Shown: positions 11,894 through 26,800 of the stretch, piece after piece | Layout of the letters: every line of letters starts with the position of its first letter | How positions within the stretch are numbered: the stretch's first letter is position 1 | Assembly: GCA_016165875.1 (NCBI GenBank) | Contig: JABBOT010000012.1 | Location: forward strand, 9,820,136 to 9,884,135 | Direction of reading: 5' to 3' | DNA: 64,000 nucleotides | From: Acanthopleura granulata | Taxonomy: Eukaryota; Mollusca; Polyplacophora; Chitonida; Chitonidae | The notes under the pieces: model-generated | What the model was told of the DNA's origin: nothing | Databases searched by the model: none | Seen by the model: only the letters and a program-made list of their open reading frames with translations | Program-made: the position numbers and the translations under genes

Positions 11894-14800
11894 GTAAGTC
11901 CTTGATGTTCCATTCTCCTTGTATACACATTTCAGATGTTTCTCTCTCGTAAGGCTATTACAGTGTGTGATTGTTGAGCTTGTTTGACATAATTGGTTGA
12001 CCAAAGGCTAATTACTTCATTAATCTCTTAGAACACACAGAGTGACTAATTTTTTTATTCATGTTGCATTGTACTTTTGATTTTGACCTATCTTTGTATT
12101 TTTGTCATTTAATGGTAGATATACATGTTCTTGAATGGACATTATCTGGATTGTGTTAACATGGTGGTAGATTTTCTTTTACAGTAGACCAAGATTAAGA
12201 ATGCAGTCAATACATTATTTGGCCATTTTGAGGGTCTGAGGATTTCAATCAATAAATCCTTCTGATTGTGTTTAAATATGGACTGCCCAGTCTTCACACA
12301 CCATAATGCTTGCTGTCATCAGATAAATGAAATATTGTTGAGTACAGCATAAAATACCAATCAAATAAATGTAAAAATAAATATGGCCTGTTGAATTATT
12401 TCAGTCCACAATTATTGTTTTATACTCATATAGTATGAACCATGTACATGTACTGTAATTCTTCAAAGTTTTTGCATGCTTGCAAGGTGTTTATTAAAGC
12501 ATATTCTCAGGATATAATTCTTTGTAGACTAATAAAATTGTACTTTTTTTGTGAGCCCTGAAGGTGCCAACCCAACAAAAGTACTTTTCTGTGCAAAATC
12601 AAAATGAAATGATGTATAAATCAAGTTCTTTTTATATGCAAAAAGGTTGATTAACAATCAGTTACATCCTGAAAGGAATGTAGATTAGCCAGTGCCGTTG
12701 AATTTGAGTATTGTAACCTCAGTGGTCAGGGTTCTCAGTGAAGTTTAACACACCTGAAGAACCCTTTTTTCTCTCCTGTGGTGAAAGCTTCCTTAAAATC
12801 TTTAAACCCCATCTTGGGAATTTGACTGTGGCAGACAGATCAGTTTTTAGTGGGGTCACATTTGATGCTTCAGTTTTATTGTACTGCATTGTTAGTTGAA
12901 AATCTTAGTTGTGGTTCTGGCCTGGATCAATGTTGTTTTTTATCATTCTCCTCGTCAAGGGTTAGTGTTCCGGTTTGATTCACCTAGAAATTGTCATTTG
13001 TCTTGATTCTGAAAGGCCTGTGGATAAAACGTGACAAAGAGAAAAGAGAAGTAACTTGGGAGAAGTAAGAGAAGTATGGAAATAGTACATTATTAGAGTA
13101 TATTATGCACCCCATTATACTGTATGGTGTAGGTTCCAGCTGCATGCATGGCGAGTACAGATGGAGCTTCTGTGTCTTCCTGCCCCCTGACCATGTACAC
13201 AGCTGTGCTGGGAAGTGATTGATACAACCCACCCACATTATGGCAGTCTTGGCCAGTTGGAGGAGCCAACACTGGAACATTTACTGCTGATCACTAGTGA
13301 AAACAGACAGAGTATAATCTAATCTGGTTGGCTAAGTGTTTTTATTGTGAGGAGCACTAACCAACTTTGCTGTCAGTAATGCCAAACCAATATCTTTTTA
13401 CTACATTCACTGTACTCCCAATTCGCTCTCCATGGTGCATCGCAATGTGATTATGTACGGCCATATTTGAAATAAGATCACATCTATATTCCTGTTTGTC
13501 TGATTGGTTTTAGCACAGGAAGAACCAACATTGAATTTCTTCATCTCAATTTAGAATGATTAAGTTCTCTTTGCACCCAGCGACATTCTGTAGCTGGTGT
13601 TATATAGTCGGTATTTAAATTCTAACAGGGTTTCCATTTTGCCACTTTAAGGCTGCACCAGTTTAGCATTGCACCAAGTGAGGTTCTGGAACAGTGAGGC
13701 CTCTGTTCTCCTTGTTGTATGCTGTAAGTTATTCAGTGCAGGGTAGATACAAAATAGTGAGGCTACTGTCACTGGGATTAAACATACAATTTCTTGATAC
13801 AATATGGCTGAAGAGCTGCTGAAATGGCAATTAGCTCTAAGGATTCCGTCAGTTATAATGATATTGTGGATTTCATACTGCCTGTAATATAATATATAAC
13901 AATATTGAATTCAGAATGAGATATTCACTCACAACAATTACATGTAGGTGGTATATTTTAGCCGTAGCTCTTTGTGTCAAAGAATTCCATGTCACTTGTT
14001 CATTTAACACTAGTAGGAGGCATGGAATCATTGTTACTGATCACCATACATGTGCTCTTTGCTGTGGCACTATGTATTTAATACCTGCATGTACTTGACA
14101 TTCTGTTTGTTCCTTGGACATGAACTATTTGTTGAGGATTTGACATGTGAGAGTGAAACAAGGCCACTGTTGTGTTTGAACAGCAATAGAGCTGACGGTT
14201 TGCAAGGAAGAATAATGTGATTTAACAGGTCAGATATTTTTTGCAAGGCCACTAGGTTATCAAAGGCTGCTCTGACAGAGCATTAATGACACCTTTATTA
14301 ATGACATTTGGCCACTTACAAGTGAAGGAAGCACTTTGGCAAAGATTTCCTAATCTAAACACGTCAGATTGTCGAACAGTAGTTAATCCATTGTCTGGAA
14401 ATACTAAAACATGACTTGTCTGCCAAGCGTCTCCTGAAACAATTGTGAGAATAAACTTTGGTCTGGATGTTGTGGTTTGAACCAAGGTACATGCATAAGT
14501 TAAAATGTTCTCAGTGTCCATGCTTGTCTGTCCACTCAACACCGTACCACAGAATCATTTGATCTAACAGTATTTGGTATTTGTTTTCAGATTGAAGATA
14601 TTTTCCATAACATACATTTATTTTGTTGGAATCCAGGGGAATGACAAAATTGCTCAGTTACTGTTATCTTGTCCAGACAGTAACCTAAAAGAACTTCTGT
14701 GAAGTGCAATGTCTGAACTTTTTGTTCACGATATTTGAAAAATTATTTCAGCCTGTAACTTGTACAACATATCTGTTTATAATTTCTGCAGATGTTCATG

Positions 14801-17800
14801 TCTGTTGCAATGCATTATTGACTGCTTTTCATTTCTTAAAATGCCAGTGTACAGATATTGTTTAAATCTCTTCATGTATTGTTTATATCGAAGGCCTCAG
14901 GGAAGAGCAGATCATAAATTTGACAGCCTTATCCTGTTTAAATAAAGGTTTTGTTCATTCATTCAAGTATTCATCTTAAAGTCATCTAGGTACTTTCATC
15001 AAGGTTTGAGGAGAACTGCTAATGTCTTTTGCCGATGTAGAAACTGTAGAATGATTTCCAGATGTCCTGGATTCACCTTTCAAGAAATATTGTCTCATTT
15101 GATTTTAAAGTTGTGGTCTCATTGTCATAAGCATGGGCCCAGTAACACCTCCTGCCAGAACGCAACGTCCAAATATGGCTGAGTATATGATTGTTAATCA
15201 TTGCCATTGCCACATTCGTGTGTATCTGCACAGTGTCCTGAAAAGTCAGTAATGAAAAAAACAAAAAACAAAAAAACCCCTATGTCCTACTGTGATGATG
15301 TGCCAGTGAACCTTCAGCAACATTGTTGCAAATGTACATCTTTCCTCACTGTTGCAATATTAAATATATTTTTATTCTACTGGAGGAAAACACATGTGAA
15401 GATAGTTAACATCTGCCTACAGATTTGATCTTTATGGAGAGCAGATGGGGTTTGTATTTACTGACTTTATTTTGTATTTGAAATATTTTTGTAGTTACAA
15501 AAGAATCTTCACTGAAAAATAAGTTTATTAATGACATGTAGCTTAAAAAAAAAAAAAAGAAAAAAAAAACACTGATGTGAAATCTAGGGTTAACCACCTA
15601 GCCCACGTCAGATGCAAAGCCCTAATTACTGAATTGTATACATGTATCATCTGGATTTGAACCTGTAACTATAAGGTTCACTATGGGCTAGGTCTCTTGC
15701 AAATGTCACTATACTTTTCCATTGCCTCTGAGAATAATTAAGGAAAGAAAAATCTTCAAACTATATAGCATTCCTCGGAAACAAGATGTAAGATTTCAAA
15801 GTGTATAAAGTCAATCTATACATGGTTAGCACTGTGAGCACAAGTCATGGGTGGAGGTATGTGAGAGAAGTCGGCAGGTGATTTTGAAGGGCTGTCTGGA
15901 ACCAGGGGCAAATGACTCTGTCGCAGCACATGTGATAAATTGCCTTATATTCATCATTCTGCAGATAGGTAGAGAGAGTGGAATGGAAGAATAAGATGGA
16001 AGAGCTGTGACGAACCTGTCGATATCTTGATGTCTTCGTCGGCCAGGAAGACCATGGCCTAGGCTGGTTTGGTCAGTTTGAAATGTCAGCAAAGGGGAGC
16101 TTTTGTTGGCACACAGAAAGGATTGGGATGAGAAGCTGTGAAATTCCAGTAGCCATTGAACCCCCTCTGTATTGTTACATACTGCACTATGCACACAGTC
16201 CCCTCCTCCCCCAGATATAACATCCCCTCATTGAGCGGTTCCTGGCAGGAAAGGTCAAAAATGTGCTAAGTCTTGGCCAAGAACCACTTCCATCTGTCAA
16301 GTGATGGGATCTGTGGTGATGGAAGCATCAGGGGAGGTGGGATTACTCTCCTCTCTGTAATAATCAGTACAGCAACTAGGAATTAGGATAAATATGATGC
16401 CAAAACAGAAAATAGAATCAAGGACAGATGCAGGCAATTTTTCTTACAGTGATAGGTGCTAGGTTTAAGCCAATTTGAAAGCCATTTTTGATTTTGAAAG
16501 AGTGATGTAATGTTACATCTTCTTGAATTAATATGTTTATTCTAATATTTGAACTTAATTAAGGCACTCGAAAGGATTATCAAATTATGATGCTATATTT
16601 GACCCTCAGATTTTGCATTGAAAATATTGTGCAAGGTAAGACTGTTTTGTATCGAACGTCAAATTTGGGCTAATAGGAATATTGGCTGTCTAGTGCTTGG
16701 TAATCAAACGTGACATAGGTAAATGATATTTGATTGGACTTCACAAGTATTGCTTTTTTGTTAATAAAGCTGATGAAGGCCAGTGAACTTACCTATTCTC
16801 TTTTCATTCATGCCTCTTCCATGCAGTGGGTTTTCATTGTGTTAGCCTATTGTGTTTGGCAAAGTCAAGTATATTCTCTCCGTTAACAGGAGGGGGCAGT
16901 TCCTAAAGGGAGATAATGAATTGTTATAACTGCCTATTTGTTGGCCTGAGTTGTAACACCACTTTAAATGTTTTTGCAGTTATGTTACATGTCCTATTGA
17001 CATTGTATCAGAATGGGGTCAGTTCTGTCATGTGTATTTCTGCATCAGAGACGCACTTTGCCAAAGATACCCGACATGTTGCTCAGGCCAATGGGAACTT
17101 TGTCTATCCTTTTATGTTGAGCACAAGTTTGCTAATATTGATGTTATACATGTGGATGATGGCAGAGACTGGGACTTAATCCCATGCTGTACAGTACGGC
17201 ATAGGATTCGCAATGAAGAAGTGAGTCATTGTAATCCCTGACTGGACTATTAAACATCCATGTTTCAGTGACTGGAAAATAAAGAACATGTGGCCTTGTT
17301 AACAATAAAGTCTACTGAAAGGAAAGGGAAAATCCATCACTGGCAGAACGATTCATCTGCCTGGAATGCACAAACTCTGCAGAAACATGTAAAAAAAACT
17401 TCTGCTTTTGCCCTATTCAATTCCTTTAAGCATTCTAGAAAGAGTTACTTACCCTAGTTCTTAGAAATTCCAAGATAAATGGCACTGGACACCTTTGGGG
17501 GAAATATGAGATGTATCTTGAAGATGACAAGTAAAATAATATCAATTATATGAAATATCAAATGTGGAATTTAATTCTTAATATCTTGTGAGTTTCTGTG
17601 CTTACAAGTGCTTTGCTATATACTGTTGCCATGGGATGAATGTGTCAGTATGCCGTCATTTGTAATTTCACACAGGTGCTATAGATTCATGGCTGTCAGT
17701 ATTGAAGAGTGCTAGATCAGTATGCTGATTATCTTGTCAGACACCACAGTTTAATAGTGCCTTGAGCAGCCCAACAGGATATCATGAGGTCGTCTTGTCC

Positions 17801-20800
17801 TTGCATACTTAATAACAATTCAGGTATTTTCACAAAGGCAGGCCGAGGAACCTGTAAATGTCGTGCTGTCATTATAGATGTTTCCTAAGCAGTTAGACTT
17901 TGGTAGCTGTAAGACCTGTGGGTAGGCGTGGATTTCTGTCGCTCAAGCTTGTTAACCTGACTTCAATAGCCTAAGGAGATCCTGAAACAGAGAGACATTA
18001 AGCAAGCAAGCATGGAGTTAGAGAGACTTGTGTTTTCCTTGATGGATTTGCAAACAAACTGGTGTTACCAAGATAGAAAGAAATGCTGACCTATTTCGGT
18101 GTGACATGACCAAACACATAATGTCTGAGAACTGTAATTTGTTGTATTTGCCTTAAGAAATTTCTACAGGGAAAAAAAGATCTTGAAGTTTTGCTTGTAT
18201 TTTTAAAGAATTAGGATATCATCCTGCCTTCCAAATAAATCTCAATACATGTACATGTAGAACTTAAAGAATCAGCTGGTATTAAAAAAAGTGACTTCAA
18301 CATAGTAACGGTTGAAACTTACAAGTTTAGGTCAAGTTCAGTACATGGAAGAGCTGTACATTTTGTACAGCAGTGTGACGTTGTTGACATTGCATATATT
18401 TCACCAGAATTATTCCAGTAAAAAAAAGCAGAACAACCATAGAAGATTTTTGTGCAATGTTTAAAAGCATGGCGACAAGTAAAATGTGGGTATGCTGCAG
18501 ATGTATTGAGGACATAGAACATTCATGTATATGTAAAGTGCTGATGGACTTTATATTTCCTGAGAGGGAACAATAGCTATAACACATGTACTTGACTTGT
18601 GGAAAACTGTACATGTGTCAGCAAATATCTCAAACAAGCCAGGGCAGAATAGACCAGATGCTAGTGGTGCAGATGTTGTATGTGCTGTGCTAGACTCGAA
18701 TGATATATGTACGGGAGTACAGAACTTTACTTCCTGGGTCATATTAACTGTATTTCAGATTTTGCACTGTAAAAGGTACTTTTTTCTTGATGGTTGTAAA
18801 CATAGACAGAATAGATGTTGAAACTATTGTGAGACATAATTGTGCACATTCAGTGTTAAATCAGTGATGGTCATTATCGTAAGAGAGTTTTATTTTGTTT
18901 TAATTGTTGTTCTCAATAATTTTAAACTTGCACAGTAGCAGTCACATTTGTGTGTGGAGGAAACATGAGGGCCTGGAGTAAGCAACCAGCCAAAACCACT
19001 GATCCTTGGAAAGTAACTGAGACATTTCCTTATCGGTGACACATAAAATTTGTGAGGAAGCCAAATGAACCCGGAAGTTGACATCAAGCAGGATCACTTC
19101 AGAGTGCCTCAGTCAAGAACGTATTGCTATCAAAGCATACAGAGCATTGATAGTTTGGAAATATGGAGGATTTCCTGTTCAGGTCTCTCTCAGAAATACA
19201 CCTGTCCATGTACAGTGAAGCTAACCCAAGTTAAAGAAATCTAGGACAATGTATACAGGAAAAGCCTATTTCTATAGGCATGATCGACAGATTTATACCC
19301 TAATAGCAGTGTGTTTCATGTAGGTTACCTATGGTAATCAGTTATGCCAGGAAGTAGTACTCTGACCTTACATGTGCAGATTTGCTTACATTAAAGTGTA
19401 ATAAATCCATAAATAATTCTTAGTATCGAGATATGATCGTCAACTGCAGCTGTACGCATGCATGTGGATGCATAAACTAGCATGATTTGGAGCTGTGTGC
19501 TGATGTTAACATGTGTGGCTCCATGCATCATGATGAACTGATGATGGCTACAAGGATGAAAATGACCATTTAATAGTGATGATGTAGGTCTGGTGGGAGG
19601 CTATCTGGGCTCTGTGCCAGACAGGGACTATCCTCAGAACATTGGACCTGGCATTCATCTCTACCATAGAGTCAGGCTTGATTAGCTACTGGCCTTTTCA
19701 GACTACAAGTCCTCAGTCAGGCTAAAAATATGCCTCTTAATCGAGCAGCCAGGCAAATATATTAGCATGGAAACTCCTCCCTGGTATTGTGTGTGGAACT
19801 GTTATGCTAAATATATGTAGAGCAAGGTGAACTGTACTCACTAGCTCACACACAAGCTAGCCGCTTTGTTATAAATTGCTGAAATGTATATAAAAAGGTA
19901 ATAAGCGTCAACTGTGTTCTGTGGTATTTACATTAAACCCCTTATAATTCCATGGACTGTTTTACCAAGAAAATACCATGCTGCACATACATGCATGTAC
20001 AAACTGCAGTGCAGAAGGGTGATTGGTTCTTAAAAAATTCGCTGAAGTGCTCGCCATACAAATTTTTTGATAATATACATCAGTTGAGAAGTTAGATTAT
20101 GGTATTTCATTTAGTGTTCCAGCATCAAAAAGGCTGTCACATTTTTAGCATTGTGTCACAGTGTATAACTTGGCCCACCTAGACATTTTACAGTCTGTCC
20201 TGATGTAATTTGTGTGAGTAGGTCATGCAAGCCTATGTACCCACTGATGGGCAGGAAGAAGAGTCCTTGTCCTGTGGTAGTGCTCCCTGGGTGTGACTTA
20301 AATAGTCCACCCAGAGACAAGAACAGAGATCTAATGAGACTGCTGCAGAGAGGAGTAGCTAATAACACACAGGAGACGCTTCCATTGAGCCGGCTTTCCG
20401 AGTACACTGCCTCAGTTAATACCTCATTCACCAATTGGTCGGTCCTTAAAATTGAGAACTCTTTAGAGGGACGATCTTATGGGCCAAATTGGTGTGGCCT
20501 TCATTAATGAGTCGAGGAGAACAATTGGCCTAGTGCAGAATAAAGACCAGTAGTCCTAATATGGCAGAATGACTCTGTAGTCCTTGCCAGAACTCAGTTA
20601 CAGGCGTATTTCCCCATGGTATCAGCAAGCTGTTTTCATCTCATTCTTGGAACTGCTTTTATTTCCTTTTATTGGCTTTTTTTTGTATCATTGGACAAAG
20701 TCTTGCTGACTTTTGACTAAATGAAAGCCTTGATCATGTACATACCTACAGTATAGCAGGACTCCCATGTTCACTTCATGTATTTATGCAGCTTCCTCAT

Positions 20801-23800
20801 GTCTCCTCCACAGTTGACATTCAACAGGAGCATACATTTCTGCAGTTCTGATCTGCCTACCACCAGAAAGTTACGCTCGTTATATATACTGTGATCTTAT
20901 TTCTAAAAGAGTATATAATGATACATGTACACGTAATGTACATTTGCCAAATCAGTTGCATGTAAGTAGCAAGATGTACTTCATACCCTTGTTTCTGAAA
21001 CAAAATGTTAAAAAGAAGCCTGCATGAGTATGCAGTCTACCACCTGCTGTGCTTATAAGCATATATACTGACATGTATTAGGACTTTGTGCAGATTTTCA
21101 GTGTTTTTACTGGCTATAGGAGCACAAATGGCTTCTGCAAGCTCAGTAGCACATGGTCAATAAGGTCTCAAGTTCCTTTCTAGTTTCCACTGGTTTGGCT
21201 GCAGGTTCAAGTCTGGATATTTGCTTGTCAGATATCTAATGTGGTGCAGTGGTTTCCCTGTGCCTTGTTTCCTCCATTCAAAGACAAAACTGCTGTCCAA
21301 CATATATATAAATAATATATATATGCAGTAATTTTTATTGTACATGTATAAATACATGTATTTTGTATATAGAAAAGACATAGATAATCAATTGAAATAT
21401 TTCTGAAGGTTTCTAATCTGATACAGGTAATAAAAATAAATTATTCATTGATTGGTGCCTAATGCGAAGAGTGCTCAAGAATTTGTGTACCAATATTTTT
21501 AGCAGTGATCAAGGTTCGAGAGTGAAGGAAACGGCATACCCAAAACATTTAATTTTTGTGATTTTTTGGTTAAGAAACTACATGTACAGAGTTGTAAAGA
21601 GAGAAAAAAGCACATTAAAGCTGTAAATGGTCACACATTGATTTGGTAGTGCACTTAAGTTACTCACGACCCTCTTGTGGCAGTAGATAGGAGCTCAGGG
21701 TACATCTGTATTAGTCTAAGATTGTATCCCCCAGGCATTTCGTTTATTTATAGTGTATTTAGTGAACAATCATTTGCTGGAAAGAAAGATTTAAACATTA
21801 TGAGTTTGATCAGCAGAAACCTTCAGAATTCTGATTTTTTTTTTCTTCTTTGTTTTTGGAGACCACAGTGTTTAAGAGTTTTCCTTTCTCACAAGGAACC
21901 TTGAATGACTGATGTAAATCTTTCTGTTTTTCTCCGAGGTGATTTCAGACATTCTGCTCAACCAAGCTTAAGCTGTGTGGCATTTGTTTGTTCTCGGTGT
22001 GGGCTGAGAGGTGCTAGAATCAAGATTAAATCTTATATCCTTGCCTAATGTTAAGACCAAGGCAGTTTTTTTATGAGCTGAATGTAATGTGCTTTTCAAT
22101 CTGATAGAAAAACAAGGATATCACGGCCATTGGCTTGATAATCACCTTGTCTCCCCGGTGTTTTTTTGGAACAAGAAAAGCCATGTCTTACCTTCACAGA
22201 CACTTATTTCTTAATGACTTTCATCAAGTACCTGAATTGCTGATCTGTAAATATCACAGTCAGATCAATTTCTCGTTGCTGGGAATTTAGAAGGCGTTCT
22301 GCGAAATGAAAATGTGCCCTGTCTTGTGATCATTAAACGATTGGAGACATGGTGGGGTGGTAGGGCTGACGTGTGTGAGAGCTTTAAACACAGCTGACAG
22401 GTCAGCCCCACTTCCAAGTTTGGATCTGCTGTCAGCTATCAGACAGATCTATCAGGCTGATGCTAGCGTGTATCTAATAAGAGTCCAGCTTCTCACAAAT
22501 CTCAGCATCCCTGTCCCTACGGTCCAGAGGTTGTGCAGATGTGTTCTTATTGATAGGAATTACTGTGCCACACAGTTCTGCAATTAGCTTATTTTGAGTC
22601 TAAGCCGGCTGTAAACCTGTACAATGTTGTATGTTATGGGATGTCTTTAAGACATTAAGCTGAGTTGTTTCAGGTGGGTGTTTATATGTGCAATCACAAA
22701 CATGCCACTTCTCCTGTGATACGATATTAGCATGATTAGCCCCTGGCGACATATTTGTCATTGGACTAAGGTAAATAGAGCATTTTATGGGAGATCAGAT
22801 TATTAGCGGACTGTGGGCAAACAAGAAGGCCCTAAGACATCCCTAGGGACTAATTCTGAATCGGTAATCCTCAAGATGGTTGGACCTCAACATGGCTGCT
22901 ACATTAGCAATTCTCACTGAAAATTGTGCATCATTTTAAAATTACTCTATGGTTGTTTGCAAACACCTGTATCCATAAGGGGCCCTTAATGGCTGAGATG
23001 ATTAAAATGCTGTGACTTTCAAGCCCTTGAGCAGTCAGGAGGTTAGATGGGTAACAGCCATAGGCCTGTGGTTTACCAAGGTGATCTGTGTTTCTATCCT
23101 CAGTATACCATAGTACAACATTAAACATATGATATTAGCGAACCGTTTCTTTAATGAAATTGCAAACTGAAGTTTTCATTGTATTAAAATATAAAGAAAT
23201 CACTGTACCGTTATTGTCGTATTGCTTGTGGTATTATTATTGGATTGTGGAATATATCAAGAGTACATATACACTGTTTGACACCTCCATATTCAATTAC
23301 TTGCAATACATGTATATATATGAATTGGTCTAAATATGGATGAATATGCATAAAATGAGTTTCTGCAGTTACATGTGTTTCTTTGGTCAACAACATATTC
23401 ATTAGGATGAAGGTTGACATATTACAGACATGGGCAAATAAGCAAACAGCCTGCATGCGTACCAGCAGAATTTCACGCATTTTTGGAATATCCAGCAATA
23501 TATTGAATAATACCTTTGTGCCTGATGGCAGGTTGTAGTAATAGTTCATTTATTAGCCCCAAGGCACCCTTGTGTTGAATGGTGAAGCATTCTGTGACAT
23601 GCGTGTAATATGTGAAGTGGTCAGGGCAATAATGCTGGGTCAAGGGGCTTTGTTGTTAGCATGGGGCATGATAATATTGATTCTGATAGTTACTCTACAT
23701 GCTAATATTCCTTATAATATTGGAATTCAAATAAGGTATAAATAACGCACCAACCAATAAAGTTAGGTTTGATTGATTGTTGTTTTAATAATGCCATTTT

Positions 23801-26800
23801 CTCCAGAATAATACACATCGTTTTGTACAACGAAAGTTGTCAACAAAATCCAACCGTGAAGAATAACTTTATGTGCAATATATGAAAACGTAATTCATAC
23901 ATATGCAAGATTTTGAAGACTAAAATGATGGTATTGTTCAGGATGGCGGCACCTCTATAGTTCACATAGATAGTAAAATAATTTGTTGATAGCAGATAAT
24001 ATTCCATCAATATGCCAAAAGATGCATTACACATGTATGGCTGTTGTCAAGTTAGGTGGGAATACAAGGTATTAAATACAGTTTAGAATTATAGGTTATA
24101 AGGAAAAATATGATGCAAGAAATATAATATGGTTGACTTTTTCATTTTCAGTCTCCATCAGCTCTATAAAGGAAGTGCGAATAGGCAAGACGACAGAGGC
24201 CCTGAAGAACAAGGAGATAGCTGGCGTGTACCCAGATGAGTGCGCGTTCTCTATCATATTTGGCGATGCATATGATTCCATGGATCTGATAGCCACCACA
24301 CCTGATGAAGCCAACATCTGGGTATCGGGGCTCACCTGTCTGCTTAATGCCAGCAATAAGCTCAAAAAATGTGAGTTCTTCTCAACACTTGCTACCACTC
24401 TGTATATCCTGTAATCTGTTATATAAGATGTTAATTCTTTTTGATTCTGGTTATCTTCATTATAAATTTGTCATACTCATGTCAGTTAGGCTGGATTAAA
24501 CTGTTTTGCAAGCTATGAATATTTACATTACCCTGGTTTGCTAACTAGCTCTGGTATGTTGACATGCATGTGCAAATGCAACTTACCACATTGAAACACA
24601 ATTAGAATGCTCATTCCCAGAAAGGCTGTGATGTTAGGGAAACATTTCCATGTCATTTATCATGAAAGTATTTGCCAGTCGCAGGTAGATATAATCAAAT
24701 TTAACATGCAGCATACATTTTCATCTTAATGTTCTTAGTAAGTTATCTGTGAAACTTGCTGGCCATCGCTGAAGGTTGACAGCTGTTGAATTGTCGAATT
24801 GATCTCAAGCCCTGGAAATATTGGTTTCAATTCCAGCTTTACATCTCCTTCAACACCTGCTGGCAGTTCGAAACCAGAGGTTCAATAAATTTTACTGATC
24901 TCAAGAAGACGGTTCTAATTATTGGAGGCTAGACTCAGGCAGACATGCCTGACAGGGATGTTTTAGTTTGAATTAGCGGATGTTAATTGACCAGTGTTGA
25001 TCTTGTATCTGTTACTAAATGAGACCATGGTTCTCTGCTAAGACAATTTCCTCACATGGTTAAACCAAATTTCCTGTTCCTCTTCTGAGAATTTGGACTC
25101 TTTTATACCCATGCCCTGCTAGCTAGACCAACATTGCATCTAACCCCTGCCAGAACTCTTTACTGCCACTGGTTATTTCACAGCGACGATCAATAAAGTT
25201 GTTATACAGATATTTTTAGGCTGGTTACTAGAAGCACCTTATAAGGCTTAAGTGCCTCAGGAATTCTTCTCCAAATTCTATTTAAAGACAGAACTTACAT
25301 TTGTCTGTTTAACTTTGTCAGGATTCAGTTTGACTTTGTAATGTTCGGTGGAGTCCTGCACACTTTCTGCATTTTTATTGCTAATCATGGTGACGATTTC
25401 TCAGCTCATCTAAACAATTTTATGTCTCCCCTTGGGAATGCAGTGGTGGTATCTGGATTTGCACCTGCCTGTCAGTACGTGGTTCTGTTTATATGTGTTC
25501 TTGTTCAGAGGATTTCTCAAAAAGTTATGAATTTAACTGATTCTAATTTCAACTTCGGAGAAATGTTTTTGTCATCAAGATTATGACGTAGTTAAAGTTT
25601 TAACATAATTTCTGGATTTTTCTAATTATTACCACATTTTAGAGATTTTGGACTTCACAAATTTTTACATGTTTTTATGAAGGTTACATTGTCAAGATTT
25701 TCTCGCAAACTAATTAACTGGCAGCATTGAAGTTTATAACACACTTTTGCTGCATGGCGTTTAATAAGTACCTGATTAAAAAGGTGTGGATAAAAAGTGC
25801 TTGAATATTTCCATTTACCCGTTTTTCTGCCGATTTTGTTAATTTTCCATGGGTTGCATGCTACAGTGTGAACAGGTCTGAGGTATTCAACACATTCTCC
25901 ATAACTAAGAAAGGTGGCATACTCTGATATGTTTTGTAAAACAGCTAGTGCAGCCTCTGATTTCATGTAACCTGGGTTATCTGCTATCATCTTTACAATG
26001 GGCACGTCTTCACTCTAGAGTTAGCATGTCTAACGTTACATCCTGCTGGACCAATAATAAGTTTAATCTGTTGAGGATGTGTTACTACATTCATGCCCAT
26101 TACACTTTTGGGTATCAGTTTCGTGGGGAGTAGTCTGTAGCCCTTAACATGTGTTCAAGAGTTGATACATATGTCTCGATACTTATGTCTCTGAGTTAAT
26201 TTACACAGCTGTTTTACACCACTTTCCTGTCAAAATATCCTTATAATTTATCCCTGGTAGTATAAATCACTTTGTCTTGTTGATCATGTTGGTAAATGTT
26301 ATCATACAATGTACATAACTCCAGTGTATTGTGAAGTCTTTGGGCTTCCTTTGTTCTTCTGCTATCGGGAATGTTAGCTCTTTTTGTCTTTTACCTTGCA
26401 GCTCCCGATGGCATTGATGAACTTCACCAGATGCGGGACTCATATCCTTTTTGTAACCCTCTGCTTTACTGTGGAGGGCCTCTGGGGGTCTTCTCATACA
26501 TCTTTGAGTGTTTTTGTTTGGTTTTCAAAATCATACATTAGAATTTATGACCTTTTTATAAGTGTATGTCATTATTTAGGCATCTGGGCATCTGCAGTTC
26601 CTGACTGCTTGTGGCACTATCACAAAACTTAGTGGCTTTTTTCATAACTCTCTCATAAATCAAGTCACCCTCGTAATGGCGCGATAACCTAGACAAAGTC
26701 ATTTACGAAAAAAGTTACAAGAAATCTGATTTGCCATGTTTTGGGGCAGTGACCCCTTGTATCATTATATATTATCGAAGTCTGCCTTTTTCACAAATAT

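Larger units (their letters stand above)
11894..24151 (+). other. Intron 1 (12.3 kb, GT-AG)
   Basis: The largest intron in the window. It contains repeat Y copy 2, repeat X copy 2, an A-rich tract near 15545-15570, two candidate tRNA-derived SINE pieces (15640-15705 and 21130-21320), a third possible one at 22960-23120, and an AT-rich simple stretch at 21300-21365. I see no exon. Short open frames on either strand (for example 15826-16194 minus and 20156-20507 on both strands) show no family resemblance. Confidence 0.85.

Noticed and set aside
15826..16194. 122-residue minus-strand open frame
   Set aside because: No recognisable motif and no splice or family support; of the length expected by chance.
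20156..20507. Open frames on both strands in a GC-richer patch of intron 1
   Set aside because: No resemblance to a protein family and no good splice sites bounding either frame; noted only as a possible conserved non-coding block.
24096..24398. 100-residue minus-strand frame over exon 2
   Set aside because: Shadow of the coding exon; the + strand matches the PH domain.
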